A stretch of 19,171 bases of DNA from JdFR-22 sp046537735 (GTDB taxonomy: Archaea > Halobacteriota > Archaeoglobi > Archaeoglobales > Archaeoglobaceae): the NCBI GenBank assembly GCA_046537735.1, contig JBKHKH010000027.1, positions 1 through 19,171 of the forward strand. Direction: 5' to 3'. Of the stretch, positions 1 through 7,196 are shown one piece after another (positions within the stretch are counted from its first letter, which is position 1; each line of letters begins with the position of its first letter). The notes under the pieces were generated by a model. It was not told where the DNA came from. It saw nothing but the letters and a program-made list of their open reading frames with translations, and made no database searches. The position numbers and the translations under genes were made by a program.

Positions 1-812
1 AGGAAATTACCTCTCCGCTCTTTCTCTCCTACTTGTTCTCTTTCTGATCGGCTCTCCCTTCTTTCACTCTCACTTTCCTCCACGGAAAGCGTTCTCGCAT
101 ATTGATAATAGAGATAAGCGTAGGCAACCACAGTGATAAATATCAATCCCATCAAGAGGGCAACCCCAGCTACTGTTCTCAATATTAAAGCACCGGCAGG
201 AACCAGAAGGATGGGTATACCTAGAATAACCCAGGGCTCGATCCTGCTGAACAGATCGAACTCCTTAGTTATAAAAACCCACCAGTAAACGTACATTAGA
301 GTGTAGAGATAGGGTTCATTGGGAATGTTGAAGTCCAGTAGAAAAAGGTAAGTGCCAAAGAAGAACAGGGCCACAACCATACTTCTCATGTAAAAGGTTG
401 TCTTCCTGAACATCAACATATCTGCAGGCGCTCCCCGAGCCTCGTGATCAATTGGTCTGGTAAGCTCATCTTCCATATGAGTGATCTTTTTCTCCAGACC
501 ACTAACTCTGGTCTTTACCTCATCAAGCTCCGTTGTACTGAACGCTATTTCTCTTAATAGAGGTCGCAAGTTTGTGTACACTACCTCCTCAAAGGCACTT
601 TCAGTTACCACAGCGAACATCACCAGCTTTCTGTAGAGCTTAAGACCACCACCAATCAAAACTGCAGAAAATAACAGGAAAGCAAAATCTACAAGGAGGT
701 AGCCCAGATTTCTTCCTTGAGTAAAATCATTATACATGGAAACAAGTGAAACTAAGAAAATAAAGATGCCTATCAGCACCATGATAGCTATTACGGCCTT
801 CTCAATTTTCAT
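1..812 (-). CDS. Multi-pass membrane protein of unknown function, C-terminus beyond window edge
   Basis: An open frame starts at ATG 812-810 on the minus strand and runs 270 codons without a stop to base 1, so the C-terminus is missing. I translated it by hand. Two hydrophobic segments lie near residues 6-25 and 37-56. A charged stretch at about 80-120 has coiled-coil character (TTELDEVKTRVSGLEKKITH). Four more hydrophobic segments follow at about 143-163, 169-183, 194-211 and 212-235, then a strongly charged Arg/Glu/Ser tail. This gives about six membrane spans with a soluble loop between spans 2 and 3. A palindromic TATA-like box 28 bases upstream of the ATG fixes the start and suggests an almost leaderless mRNA. 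hel308 ends 60 bases upstream on the same strand. I do not recognise a family. Confidence 0.8.
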   Translation of the reverse strand, partial: MKIEKAVIAIMVLIGIFIFLVSLVSMYNDFTQGRNLGYLLVDFAFLLFSAVLIGGGLKLYRKLVMFAVVTESAFEEVVYTNLRPLLREIAFSTTELDEVKTRVSGLEKKITHMEDELTRPIDHEARGAPADMLMFRKTTFYMRSMVVALFFFGTYLFLLDFNIPNEPYLYTLMYVYWWVFITKEFDLFSRIEPWVILGIPILLVPAGALILRTVAGVALLMGLIFITVVAYAYLYYQYARTLSVEESESERRESRSEREQVGEKERRGNF

Positions 813-836
813 CAGTAATCAATCACCACTTCACTA

Positions 837-844
837 CTTATAAG
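837..844 (-). promoter_or_regulatory. TATA box for the membrane protein gene
   Basis: The sequence is CTTATAAG, a perfect palindrome centred about 28 bases before ATG 812. Standard archaeal TATA spacing puts transcription start within 1-3 bases of the ATG, that is, a leaderless or nearly leaderless mRNA. No Shine-Dalgarno sequence is seen. Confidence 0.55.
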
Positions 845-872
845 TCTTGCTTATTTTAGTTATTACCGAGGT

Positions 873-2963
873 TTAAACCTGCTCAAGTATCTTTTTGGCA
901 GTTTTCTGTCCGATTATAGAGGGTAGTTGATGGCTGCTTTTCACGATATCACTTTTTGATTTGATCCCGGCGTTATACAATTTTCTGGCTCTTACTCTCC
1001 CTACTCCTTTGAGATCTACCAGGTCGACCAGTTCCGTTTTTACACCGAACTTGATCCTTTTTTCCATTTCTGAGAATAGAGTTTTTTGGGGATGGTTGAG
1101 GAATTTGGAGATCCTTGTAAGTGAGTAGGAGAGCCATTCAGCGTTCTCCATAATTCTCCTTGCGTCACCGGGTGAGATGCCGTAGTTGCGACATATCTTA
1201 TCTTCATCAACTTCGTTGACCCATTCATGCACTAAAAGTGCTGTCTTGATCTCCCTCAGGTAGTAATCAAAGTCCGGGGAATCTATTGAGGGGGTGAGGT
1301 TGGGATCGAACCTGTCCATAAGGTCTTCGATCCAGCCATCGGATCTCTTGATGTAGAGGGTCTCCATATCAGGTATCCTGCAAAGAAGGTGGAGGGCATC
1401 ATATTCATTAAAATTGCTCTTATTGTTCAGAGTATCATAAATGAGATGACCGGAGAGAGGGTCTATATACAATCTGGATACCAGCTCTCCAAGGCTGGTG
1501 ACGGATAGGTTACTGCCGTCAAAGTTGAGCATTTCCCACTCGTCCAGTTGCACAGCGATGTTCTCAAGTTCGTATCTGGCAGAGACTTCATTCTGGTGGA
1601 AGAAGAATGTGAGGGCGAAGAAATCGTCCAGCTGATCGATGGTTCCTGCGTAACCTTCAGAGATCAACGACAGGGCATGAAAACGCAAGTGGTTCAGTGA
1701 GCCCAACTTCGACATTATCTTTTCCGGCTCACCGTATATGTATCTGTCAATTACTCTCTCTTTCTCCGATTTGTTCTTGACCTTTATGATCGCCTCTCCC
1801 TTCACGTCCAGGCCTGGCCTACCGGCTCTGCCAGCCATCTGCTTGTATTCCAGTACCTTGATGGGCTGGTTCATGGACTGAGCAAATCTGTGATAGCTTT
1901 TTATTATCACCCTTTCTGCAGGAAGATTCACTCCAGCGGCAAGAGTTGGTGTTGAGGCTACAGCTTTTATTCTCTTCTCTCTGTAGGCATCCTCCACCAC
2001 CTTTCGCTGAGAGTTGAGGAGACCAGCGTGGTGGAAGGCAACCCCTGCCCTAACGCACTCGGCCAGCTTCTGGCTCAGCTCACCATCATTTTCCTCCAGA
2101 ATGGCTTTTGCCAAATCTTCATTGGCGAATTTGTCTTTGAATCTTTTATATACTTTCTTTGAAAGATGTTCGGCCGAAGACTCTGCGTTCCGTCTGGTGG
2201 AATCAAATATTATTACCTGAGTATCCCTCTCTAGAGAATCCAGGGCAAGCGCCAGGTAATCCTTACCATCGATTTCTTTGGTCTCTAGCAGTGCAGAATC
2301 CCTGTAGAGCTCGATCTCCCCATTCAGAAAAACTCCCTCGTAGAGTGGGACTGGTCTCCACTCGCTGGTTATAACTCTGGCGTCAAGCCATTCCGCAAGC
2401 TGATCGGCATTGGGGATTGTTGCCGAAAGGGCGATGATCCTGATACCAGGATTTATTTTCCTTAGTTTAGCGATCAATACTTCCAGGGTAGCTCCTCTCT
2501 TTGCGGAGTCAAGAAGATGTATCTCATCCACCACCAGACAGTTGAGGTCCTTTAGCCAGGGAGCCCTATTCCTCATTAGAGAGTCGGCTTTCTCGCTGGT
2601 GGTCACCAGTATATCCTTTCCCCCCAGCCACTCCTCCTTTGACTCATAATCACCAATGGAAAGGCCGGTCTCGATCCCGATCTTCTCCCACTTCCGGAAT
2701 TCTTGATGCTTCTCCATTGCCAGAGCCCTCAAAGGAACCGTGTACAGGCATTTACCTCCCTTAATGACATCGCTCACCATGGCCAGCTCAGTGATGAGGG
2801 TTTTGCCACTGGCCGTCGGTATTGATATAACCATATTCTCTCTGGAGAACAAGCCCGCCTCTACCGCCTCAGCCTGAGGAGTGAAAAGCTCCTCAATCCC
2901 ATTCTCCCTTAATACGTTGACCCCATATTGAGAGATGTAATCTTGAAGTTGCTCAACATTCAT
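873..2963 (-). CDS. hel308: Hel308/Hjm-type superfamily 2 DNA helicase
   Basis: This is an ATP-dependent 3'-5' DNA helicase of the archaeal Hel308 (Hjm) family, which acts at stalled or branched replication forks. Numbering from ATG 2963, the Walker A motif (PTASGKT) is at about 49-55, the DEIH box at 146-149 and the SAT motif (ALSATIPN) near 180. The arginine-finger motif (QMAGRAGRPG) follows in the second RecA domain. A winged-helix and ratchet region come next, then a C-terminal helix-hairpin-helix (LKGVGRVRARKLYNAGI). The 696-residue length fits the family. The frame also opens at GTG 2978, but the ATG five codons later (MNVEQLQDYI) matches the usual family N-terminus, and a GGGAGGG stretch lies about 14 bases before it. 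It is divergent from tRNA-Thr. The function is well supported; the exact start is moderately sure. Confidence 0.95.
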   Translation of the reverse strand: MNVEQLQDYISQYGVNVLRENGIEELFTPQAEAVEAGLFSRENMVISIPTASGKTLITELAMVSDVIKGGKCLYTVPLRALAMEKHQEFRKWEKIGIETGLSIGDYESKEEWLGGKDILVTTSEKADSLMRNRAPWLKDLNCLVVDEIHLLDSAKRGATLEVLIAKLRKINPGIRIIALSATIPNADQLAEWLDARVITSEWRPVPLYEGVFLNGEIELYRDSALLETKEIDGKDYLALALDSLERDTQVIIFDSTRRNAESSAEHLSKKVYKRFKDKFANEDLAKAILEENDGELSQKLAECVRAGVAFHHAGLLNSQRKVVEDAYREKRIKAVASTPTLAAGVNLPAERVIIKSYHRFAQSMNQPIKVLEYKQMAGRAGRPGLDVKGEAIIKVKNKSEKERVIDRYIYGEPEKIMSKLGSLNHLRFHALSLISEGYAGTIDQLDDFFALTFFFHQNEVSARYELENIAVQLDEWEMLNFDGSNLSVTSLGELVSRLYIDPLSGHLIYDTLNNKSNFNEYDALHLLCRIPDMETLYIKRSDGWIEDLMDRFDPNLTPSIDSPDFDYYLREIKTALLVHEWVNEVDEDKICRNYGISPGDARRIMENAEWLSYSLTRISKFLNHPQKTLFSEMEKRIKFGVKTELVDLVDLKGVGRVRARKLYNAGIKSKSDIVKSSHQLPSIIGQKTAKKILEQV

Positions 2964-3018
2964 CACCAACAGCAACACCCTCCCTCAAATTAATTTTACT
3001 GACAAAGTGAAAGTGAAC

Positions 3019-3026
3019 AAAATAAG
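3019..3026 (-). promoter_or_regulatory. Probable TATA box of hel308
   Basis: The minus strand reads CTTATTTT about 26 bases upstream of a start point near 2996. That leaves a leader of about 33 bases holding the purine-rich GGGAGGG. It is one of several AT-rich octamers here, so the choice is tentative. Confidence 0.35.
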
Positions 3027-3084
3027 CTTCTCAAGCAAAAGGATTAACACACAGATGAGTAAAGAGTTTAAGGTGGGCTAACAG

Positions 3085-3097
3085 AAAAAATTAATAA
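3085..3097 (+). promoter_or_regulatory. Probable TATA box of the tRNA-Thr gene
   Basis: An A/T-only run (AAAAAATTAATAA) is centred about 40 bases before the mature tRNA 5' end. Archaeal spacing would give a start near 3117 and a leader of about 14 bases for RNase P to remove. Confidence 0.4.
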
Positions 3098-3130
3098 CAG
3101 ATTTTCAAAGATGGATATGCAGAAGTCAGA

Positions 3131-3232
3131 GCCACGGTAGCTCAGCGGGTAGAGCGCTTGCTTGGTAAGCGAATTGTTTAAGGGATTCGCCCAAACAGCA
3201 AGCGGTCGGGGGTTCAAATCCCCCCCGTGGCT
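3131..3232 (+). tRNA. tRNA-Thr (anticodon GGU) with intron
   Basis: A complete cloverleaf can be drawn. The acceptor stem is 3131-3137 with 3225-3231 (7 bp) and the discriminator is U at 3232. The D stem is GCTC/GAGC (3140-3143, 3152-3155). The anticodon stem is CTTGC/GCAAG (3157-3161, 3198-3202). The T arm is GGGGG-TTCAAAT-CCCCC (3208-3224). After the 29-base intron is removed the anticodon loop is TTGGTAA, giving anticodon GGT at 3164-3166 and so threonine. U73 agrees with threonine identity in archaea. CCA is not encoded. The open frame antisense to this tRNA is a shadow. Confidence 0.97.
3168..3196 (+). other. tRNA-Thr intron at position 37/38 with canonical BHB splice site
   Basis: The splice site folds as a textbook archaeal bulge-helix-bulge. 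The outer helix is the anticodon stem. The 4-bp central helix is TTGG/CCAA (3162-3165 with 3191-3194), flanked by 3-base bulges TAA (3166-3168) and ACA (3195-3197). The inner helix is GCGAAT/ATTCGC (3169-3174, 3185-3190), closing a 10-base loop. Cutting after the second base of each bulge releases 3168-3196 and leaves a 7-base anticodon loop. The tRNA splicing endonuclease should cut it, and an RtcB ligase such as the one at the right edge should join the exons. Confidence 0.93.
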
Positions 3233-3445
3233 TATCTGAGAATGTATAGAGCCTCATTCGATTTAAGTCACGATTCTCTTGGAGCTGGTTGATCCGGTCT
3301 TCACTAATGCACACCCAAAAATCTTTTTCAAGGCTCCATTTTTCGCTTCAGAACCATTTTAAAAGGCCAAAACAGCTTCTATAACCTCTGTCAGCCTGTT
3401 TAAAACTTTAACGTGTCATCACCTAGTTCTTAGAGCCCTATAGAA

Positions 3446-3455
3446 AATATTATAT
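3446..3455 (+). promoter_or_regulatory. Likely TATA box of the hydrolase/ATP-grasp operon
   Basis: The run AATATTATAT is centred about 28 bases before ATG 3479, which puts transcription start at about that ATG. The hydrolase ATG at 3594 has a good Shine-Dalgarno (GGAG at 3583-3586), which must be transcribed. A second AT-rich run at 3565-3580 is too close to 3594 to serve. The promoter therefore probably lies here, giving a leader of about 115 bases. Confidence 0.45.
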
Positions 3456-3478
3456 GCTTTAACCCATACTTAACTTAC

Positions 3479-3556
3479 ATGAACAATGATTTTAGAATTG
3501 TATCCGAAAAGAGGGTTGATTTGAGCTCTAAAGGGATAAAGCATACCCTAATGTAA
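3479..3556 (+). CDS. Possible 25-codon leader ORF upstream of the hydrolase
   Basis: ATG 3479 opens a short frame of 25 codons ending with TAA 3554-3556, with termini MNNDFRIVSE and KGIKHTLM. It starts at the distance from a TATA-like box typical of leaderless archaeal mRNAs, and it ends 37 bases before the hydrolase ATG. It may be a leader peptide or simply the first AUG on a long leader. There is no independent evidence that it is translated and no recognisable family. Confidence 0.25.
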   Translation: MNNDFRIVSEKRVDLSSKGIKHTLM

Positions 3557-3593
3557 TGCTTATTTTCAAATATTATTTAACAGGAGATTTGTT

Positions 3594-5606
3594 ATGAATG
3601 AGGATGTGAGAAACCCGATAATTGAGTGGGAGCATATATGGATTCCTTTATCCGATGGCTGTCGCTTGGCCGCCAAGATATGGATGCCAGAGGACGCCAC
3701 CAATAATCCGGTTCCGGCTATCCTTGAGTACATCCCCTACCGCAAGCGTGACTTTAAGGCCATCCGTGATGCTGAGATACACCGCTATTTCGCCCAGCAC
3801 GGGTACGCATGCCTTCGAGTGGATTTGAGAGGTAGTGGGGAGTCCGAAGGAATTTTAAAGGATGAGTATCTTCCTCAAGAGCTTCAGGACGGACTTGAAG
3901 TTCTGGAATGGATTGCTGACCAGCCGTGGTGCTCAGGAGAGGTGGGGATGGTGGGGCTTTCCTGGGGTGGTTTCAACTCCCTGCAGCTGGCCTCCTTGAA
4001 CCCACCACAACTTAAAGCTATCATCACCGTCTGCTCATCCGATGATCGCTACGTGGATGATGTTCATTACATGGGTGGATGCCTGTTGACCGATAACTTA
4101 TCCTGGGCTTCTACCATGTTCTCCTATAATTCCCTCCCCCCCGATCCCTTACTGGTAGGAGATAGATGGAGAGAGATGTGGCTGGAGAGACTTGAGGAGG
4201 GGGGATTGTGGCTAAAGACCTGGCTGGAGCATCAGAGAAGAGATGATTACTGGAAACATGCTTCAGTAAGCGAGAATTATGAGAAAATAAATTGTCCGGT
4301 CTTCGCCGTGAGCGGTTGGGCTGATGGTTACTCGAACACTGTTTTCAGGCTCATGGAGAACCTTAAGGTTCCCCGTAAGGGTCTCATCGGGGGCTGGGGG
4401 CACAAGTATCCTCACATGGGAGGACCATCTCCAGCGATCAATTTTCTGGATGAAGCCCTCAGGTGGTGGGATAGATGGCTCAAAGGTGTCCAAAAAGGTG
4501 TGGAAAATGAGCCCAGACTTAGAGTGTGGATGCAGGATAGTGTATCCCCTCTATCTGCCAGGAGGCCCGGTAGATGGGTAGCAGAAGAAGAGTGGCCCTC
4601 GCCTGAAATCGAATGGGTTGATTTCGAATTGGGTCACAACTCCCTAGGAGCCGGTATCTGTGAGATAAGTTCAGATTTCCATATCCAAATTCAAAGCCCA
4701 CTTAGCGTGGGATTATTTGCCGGAAAGTGGTACTCGTATGCGGAATCAACGGATTTACCCAATGACCAGAGAGAAGAGGATGGTGGAGCGCTTCTGTTCG
4801 ATACTTCACCTTTAGAAAATGATGTGGAGATACTGGGTTCTCCTCAGGTAGAGCTCACGTTCTCTTCTGATAGGCCGGTTGCCATGATAGCCTGCCGGCT
4901 TTCAGACGTTGATCCCGGAAGTGTATCCACCAGAGTCACTTATGGACTCCTCAACCTCACCCACCGTCACTCTCATGAGCACCCGGAAGAGCTGGAAGTG
5001 AATAAGAAATATGGAGTGACTATCCCCCTCAACCACGTAGCCCAGCGCTTTCCCGCAGGGAACCAAATTCGGCTGGCTGTTTCTACGTCTTACTGGCCGT
5101 TAGCGTGGCCATCTCCTGAGCCCACAAGGTTAACCATATACCCCACAGAGAGCAAAGTCTCTTTACCCATTAGGACACTTGCAGAGCGAGATGAAAAACT
5201 TCGGGATCTGGGTAAACCTATTACAGCCGATCCACCAGTGACTACCTTACTTGCGCACTCACATAGAGAATGGACCGTCATCCATAACCTAGCCACCAAT
5301 GAGGTCAAGTTGAAGGTAACCAACAATGACGCTCGTTACCGATTTGAAGACCATGGTCTGGAGATCAGCAAAGAGACAACTGAGGAGTACTCTTACAGAA
5401 ACAACAACTACGATACTGTGCGAGGAGAAGTGTGGAGCCGCCGGACTTTGAAGCGAGCGGACTGGCATATCGTTAGAATCATCCGTACCATTCTTACATC
5501 TGATTCAACCAATTTTCGGCTTAGAGCCACACTGGATGCGTATGAGAATGACACCAGAATTTTCACCAGAAGTTGGGATGAGAGTATACCCCGTAATCTA
5601 ATTTAA
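3594..5606 (+). CDS. CocE/NonD-family (X-Pro dipeptidyl-peptidase S15-like) serine hydrolase
   Basis: This 670-residue alpha/beta hydrolase belongs to the S15/CocE/NonD superfamily, whose members cleave esters or peptide and amide bonds. The nucleophile elbow GLSWGG places the serine at 123. Asp244 (GWADG) and His270 (GWGHKYPH) complete a triad in the usual order and spacing. A helical cap separates elbow and Asp, and a beta-sandwich PepX_C-like domain occupies about 330-560. A further 110 residues end in SWDESIPRNL, like long members of the family. There is no signal peptide, so it is probably cytoplasmic. The start is supported by GGAG 7 bases upstream. The ATP-grasp gene follows after 16 bases. 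By eye, about half of its arginines (about 23 of 49) use CGN codons, versus about 2 of 17 in the SIS gene, suggesting transfer. The substrate is unknown. Confidence 0.88.
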   Translation: MNEDVRNPIIEWEHIWIPLSDGCRLAAKIWMPEDATNNPVPAILEYIPYRKRDFKAIRDAEIHRYFAQHGYACLRVDLRGSGESEGILKDEYLPQELQDGLEVLEWIADQPWCSGEVGMVGLSWGGFNSLQLASLNPPQLKAIITVCSSDDRYVDDVHYMGGCLLTDNLSWASTMFSYNSLPPDPLLVGDRWREMWLERLEEGGLWLKTWLEHQRRDDYWKHASVSENYEKINCPVFAVSGWADGYSNTVFRLMENLKVPRKGLIGGWGHKYPHMGGPSPAINFLDEALRWWDRWLKGVQKGVENEPRLRVWMQDSVSPLSARRPGRWVAEEEWPSPEIEWVDFELGHNSLGAGICEISSDFHIQIQSPLSVGLFAGKWYSYAESTDLPNDQREEDGGALLFDTSPLENDVEILGSPQVELTFSSDRPVAMIACRLSDVDPGSVSTRVTYGLLNLTHRHSHEHPEELEVNKKYGVTIPLNHVAQRFPAGNQIRLAVSTSYWPLAWPSPEPTRLTIYPTESKVSLPIRTLAERDEKLRDLGKPITADPPVTTLLAHSHREWTVIHNLATNEVKLKVTNNDARYRFEDHGLEISKETTEEYSYRNNNYDTVRGEVWSRRTLKRADWHIVRIIRTILTSDSTNFRLRATLDAYENDTRIFTRSWDESIPRNLI

Positions 5607-5622
5607 AGGAGGAAAAGAAAGT

Positions 5623-6921
5623 ATGAGTAAAAAGAATGTTTTCGTTGTAGGACTTGATGATTTTAATCTCAAGAAAATGAAGCTGACACCAGAAGCTTCG
5701 GATTGTGAGTTTCATCCAGCCCTTTACATATCAGAGATAAGAGAAATTGAGCAATTCGATATGGCAACCCTAGTAGATACCGCTGTTAAACGCATGGAGG
5801 AGTTCCCAGGTAAAATTGATGCGGTGGTTGCCTATTACGACTTCCCTGCTACTGATATCCTACCTATTCTTGCAGAAAGGTTTGGGCTCCCTGGGCCAAG
5901 TCTGGAGAGTGTTTTCAAGTGTGAACACAAATACTGGAGCAGACTGGAGCAGCAGAAGGTGATCCCTGACCACATTCCCGTCTTTAGGGCATTCGATCCT
6001 TTCGACCCCCATGCTTTTGAAAAGCTGAATATGCTGCCCCCATTCTGGATCAAGCCCATAAGATCCTTCCGATCTTTTTTAGCCTACAGGATCAACGGTG
6101 AAATTGATTTTGTAACCAATATAGAAGAAGTTAAGGAACAAATTGATTATCTGGCTCGACCTTATCGCTACTTCCTGGAGAATTATCCTGTACCCGCGGA
6201 GATTGCGGAGATGGAGGAGAGTTGTATCGCGGAGAGTATGCTGGAGGGCAGTCAGTGCACATTAGAAGGCTATGTTCTCCATGGGGATGTGGTCATCTAT
6301 GGTATTGTGGATTCGGTTAGAGAGGCTGATCGATCTTCTTTTGCCCGCTATGAATACCCCTCATTCCTTCCTCAAGAAATACAGTTCAGAATGGCTGATG
6401 TAGCGCGTAGAGTTATTAAACAAATCGGGCTCAATAATTCCCCCTTCAATGCAGAGTTCTTCTACAATTCAACCCTTAATGAAGTGTTCCTCTTAGAGAT
6501 CAACCCTCGAATATCTCAATCTCATGCCGATATTTTCGAAAAAGTACATGGGGTTTCTCACCTGAGTATAATGCTCCAGATCGCCCTGGGTAAAAGACCT
6601 GCACCGCTGGATACTAAAGGACCCTTCCAGGTAGCGGCAAATTGCATGATAAGAACATATGAATCCGGAAAACTGATAAGGGTTCCTTTTCAAGAAGAGA
6701 TCACGTCCATCGAAAATGATATCCCAGGTACAGTCATTAAATTGCTGGTCAAAGAAGGACAGCATCTCAACAACCTGCAACTACAGGATAGCTACAGTTT
6801 TGAGCTAGCCAACGTATTCATTGGGGGTAGAGATAGGTTAGAACTGTTAGAGAGGTATAATCAGGTTTTGGATAAGTTGAATTTCGATGTCGAGCGAGAT
6901 GAGGAGACCGTCATTAGTTAG
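5623..6921 (+). CDS. ATP-grasp domain ligase
   Basis: This 432-residue protein has the ATP-grasp fold of carboxylate-amine ligases (relatives of biotin carboxylase and D-Ala ligase), which activate a carboxylate as acyl-phosphate and join it to an amine or other nucleophile. A Rossmann-like pre-ATP-grasp part occupies about 1-110. An ATP-binding lysine is likely at 144 (FWIKPIRSF). Mg-binding acids are Glu278 (NAEFF) and Glu292 with Asn294 (LLEINPRIS). A C-terminal lid follows, with the start of another domain near 345. There is no biotin site or CPSase-like partner. A strong Shine-Dalgarno (AAAGGAGG) precedes the ATG, 16 bases after the hydrolase stop. By eye, about 9 of 24 arginines use CGN. 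A ligase paired with an amide/ester hydrolase suggests making and breaking, or salvaging, a peptide-like compound; that is inference. Confidence 0.85.
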   Translation: MSKKNVFVVGLDDFNLKKMKLTPEASDCEFHPALYISEIREIEQFDMATLVDTAVKRMEEFPGKIDAVVAYYDFPATDILPILAERFGLPGPSLESVFKCEHKYWSRLEQQKVIPDHIPVFRAFDPFDPHAFEKLNMLPPFWIKPIRSFRSFLAYRINGEIDFVTNIEEVKEQIDYLARPYRYFLENYPVPAEIAEMEESCIAESMLEGSQCTLEGYVLHGDVVIYGIVDSVREADRSSFARYEYPSFLPQEIQFRMADVARRVIKQIGLNNSPFNAEFFYNSTLNEVFLLEINPRISQSHADIFEKVHGVSHLSIMLQIALGKRPAPLDTKGPFQVAANCMIRTYESGKLIRVPFQEEITSIENDIPGTVIKLLVKEGQHLNNLQLQDSYSFELANVFIGGRDRLELLERYNQVLDKLNFDVERDEETVIS

Positions 6922-6932
6922 TTCCAGTAACC

Positions 6933-6948
6933 CATGTTTATTTACATG
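6933..6948 (+). terminator. Small hairpin after the ATP-grasp gene
   Basis: CATGT (6933-6937) and ACATG (6944-6948) form a 5-bp hairpin with a 6-base loop, starting 11 bases after the stop codon. There is no long T run directly after it, so it is only a weak terminator candidate. Confidence 0.25.
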
Positions 6949-6963
6949 ATTAATCGTAACAAA

Positions 6964-6973
6964 TTTTATATAG
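6964..6973 (+). promoter_or_regulatory. TATA-like box upstream of the inverted-repeat element
   Basis: TTTTATATAG is a good archaeal TATA match. It would start transcription near 6995, about 10 bases before the left arm of the 7006-7093 inverted repeat. No protein-coding start with a good context follows at that distance. Confidence 0.35.
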
Positions 6974-7005
6974 TATGGGCGTTCACACTACAATAGTTAG
7001 TTTAG

Positions 7006-7093
7006 TGCCACCCCTCAAAAAACCTCTAACCAAAAAAGGTGTTTCCTGCCTCCAAGCACAATCACCTGCCCTCCCAAATCTTAAGGGGTGGCA
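7006..7093 (+). repeat. 88-base element closed by a 10-bp perfect inverted repeat (candidate small RNA or MITE)
   Basis: TGCCACCCCT at 7006-7015 is the exact reverse complement of AGGGGTGGCA at 7084-7093. A G-U and an A-U pair extend the stem outward to 7004/7095. Inside, AGGTG (7037-7041) pairs with CACCT (7063-7067) and continues through two more A-U pairs to TGC/GCA around a 6-base loop. The rest is C/A-rich and unpaired. A TATA-like box lies at 6964-6973 and a T-rich run (TATTTTATTTTAATTT) follows at 7099-7114. It could be a transcribed structured RNA or a short non-autonomous mobile element. A 74-codon frame reading across it into the methyltransferase is judged spurious. Confidence 0.5.
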
Positions 7094-7166
7094 TTCTCTA
7101 TTTTATTTTAATTTCGCATGTTCAATGTTTTCCGGCTCCCACATTTTTTATTCCACAGTGCAAAAA

Positions 7167-7176
7167 TTTTTAAATT
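7167..7176 (+). promoter_or_regulatory. TATA box of the SAM methyltransferase gene
   Basis: TTTTTAAATT is centred 26 bases before ATG 7197, so the transcript should begin at or next to the start codon. This decides the start and excludes the upstream in-frame ATG at 6975. Confidence 0.55.
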
Positions 7177-7196
7177 GGATTTTACTAATCAAAGCC

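Larger units (their letters stand above)
3233..3593. other. 361-base intergenic stretch between tRNA-Thr and the hydrolase operon
   Basis: No gene-sized frame is convincing here. The left part (3233-3440) holds AT-rich palindromes that could act as TATA boxes in either direction (TTTTAAAA near 3357, GTTTAAAAC near 3398). It also has weak inverted repeats, such as GAGAAT near 3238 with ATTCTC near 3273. The right part holds the likely operon promoter and a possible 25-codon leader ORF, listed separately. No tRNA 3'-end duplication (att site) was seen. Confidence 0.5.

Noticed and set aside
3282..3298. CTGGTTGATCC-like string resembling the 5' end of small-subunit rRNA
   Set aside because: The match is only about 10-11 bases and the flanks do not continue the rRNA sequence, so it is most likely chance.
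3126..3314. 62-codon minus-strand frame covering the tRNA
   Set aside because: It is antisense to tRNA-Thr and contains the GGFEPPTAC pattern typical of translated tRNA complements.
3131..6921. Integration of a genomic island at tRNA-Thr
   Set aside because: The foreign-looking cassette is near the tRNA, but no copy of the tRNA 3' end, integrase or direct repeat is seen in the window.
6975..7196. 74-codon N-terminal extension of the SAM methyltransferase
   Set aside because: It crosses the inverted-repeat element, has no methyltransferase similarity, and a TATA box 26 bases before ATG 7197 supports the shorter protein.
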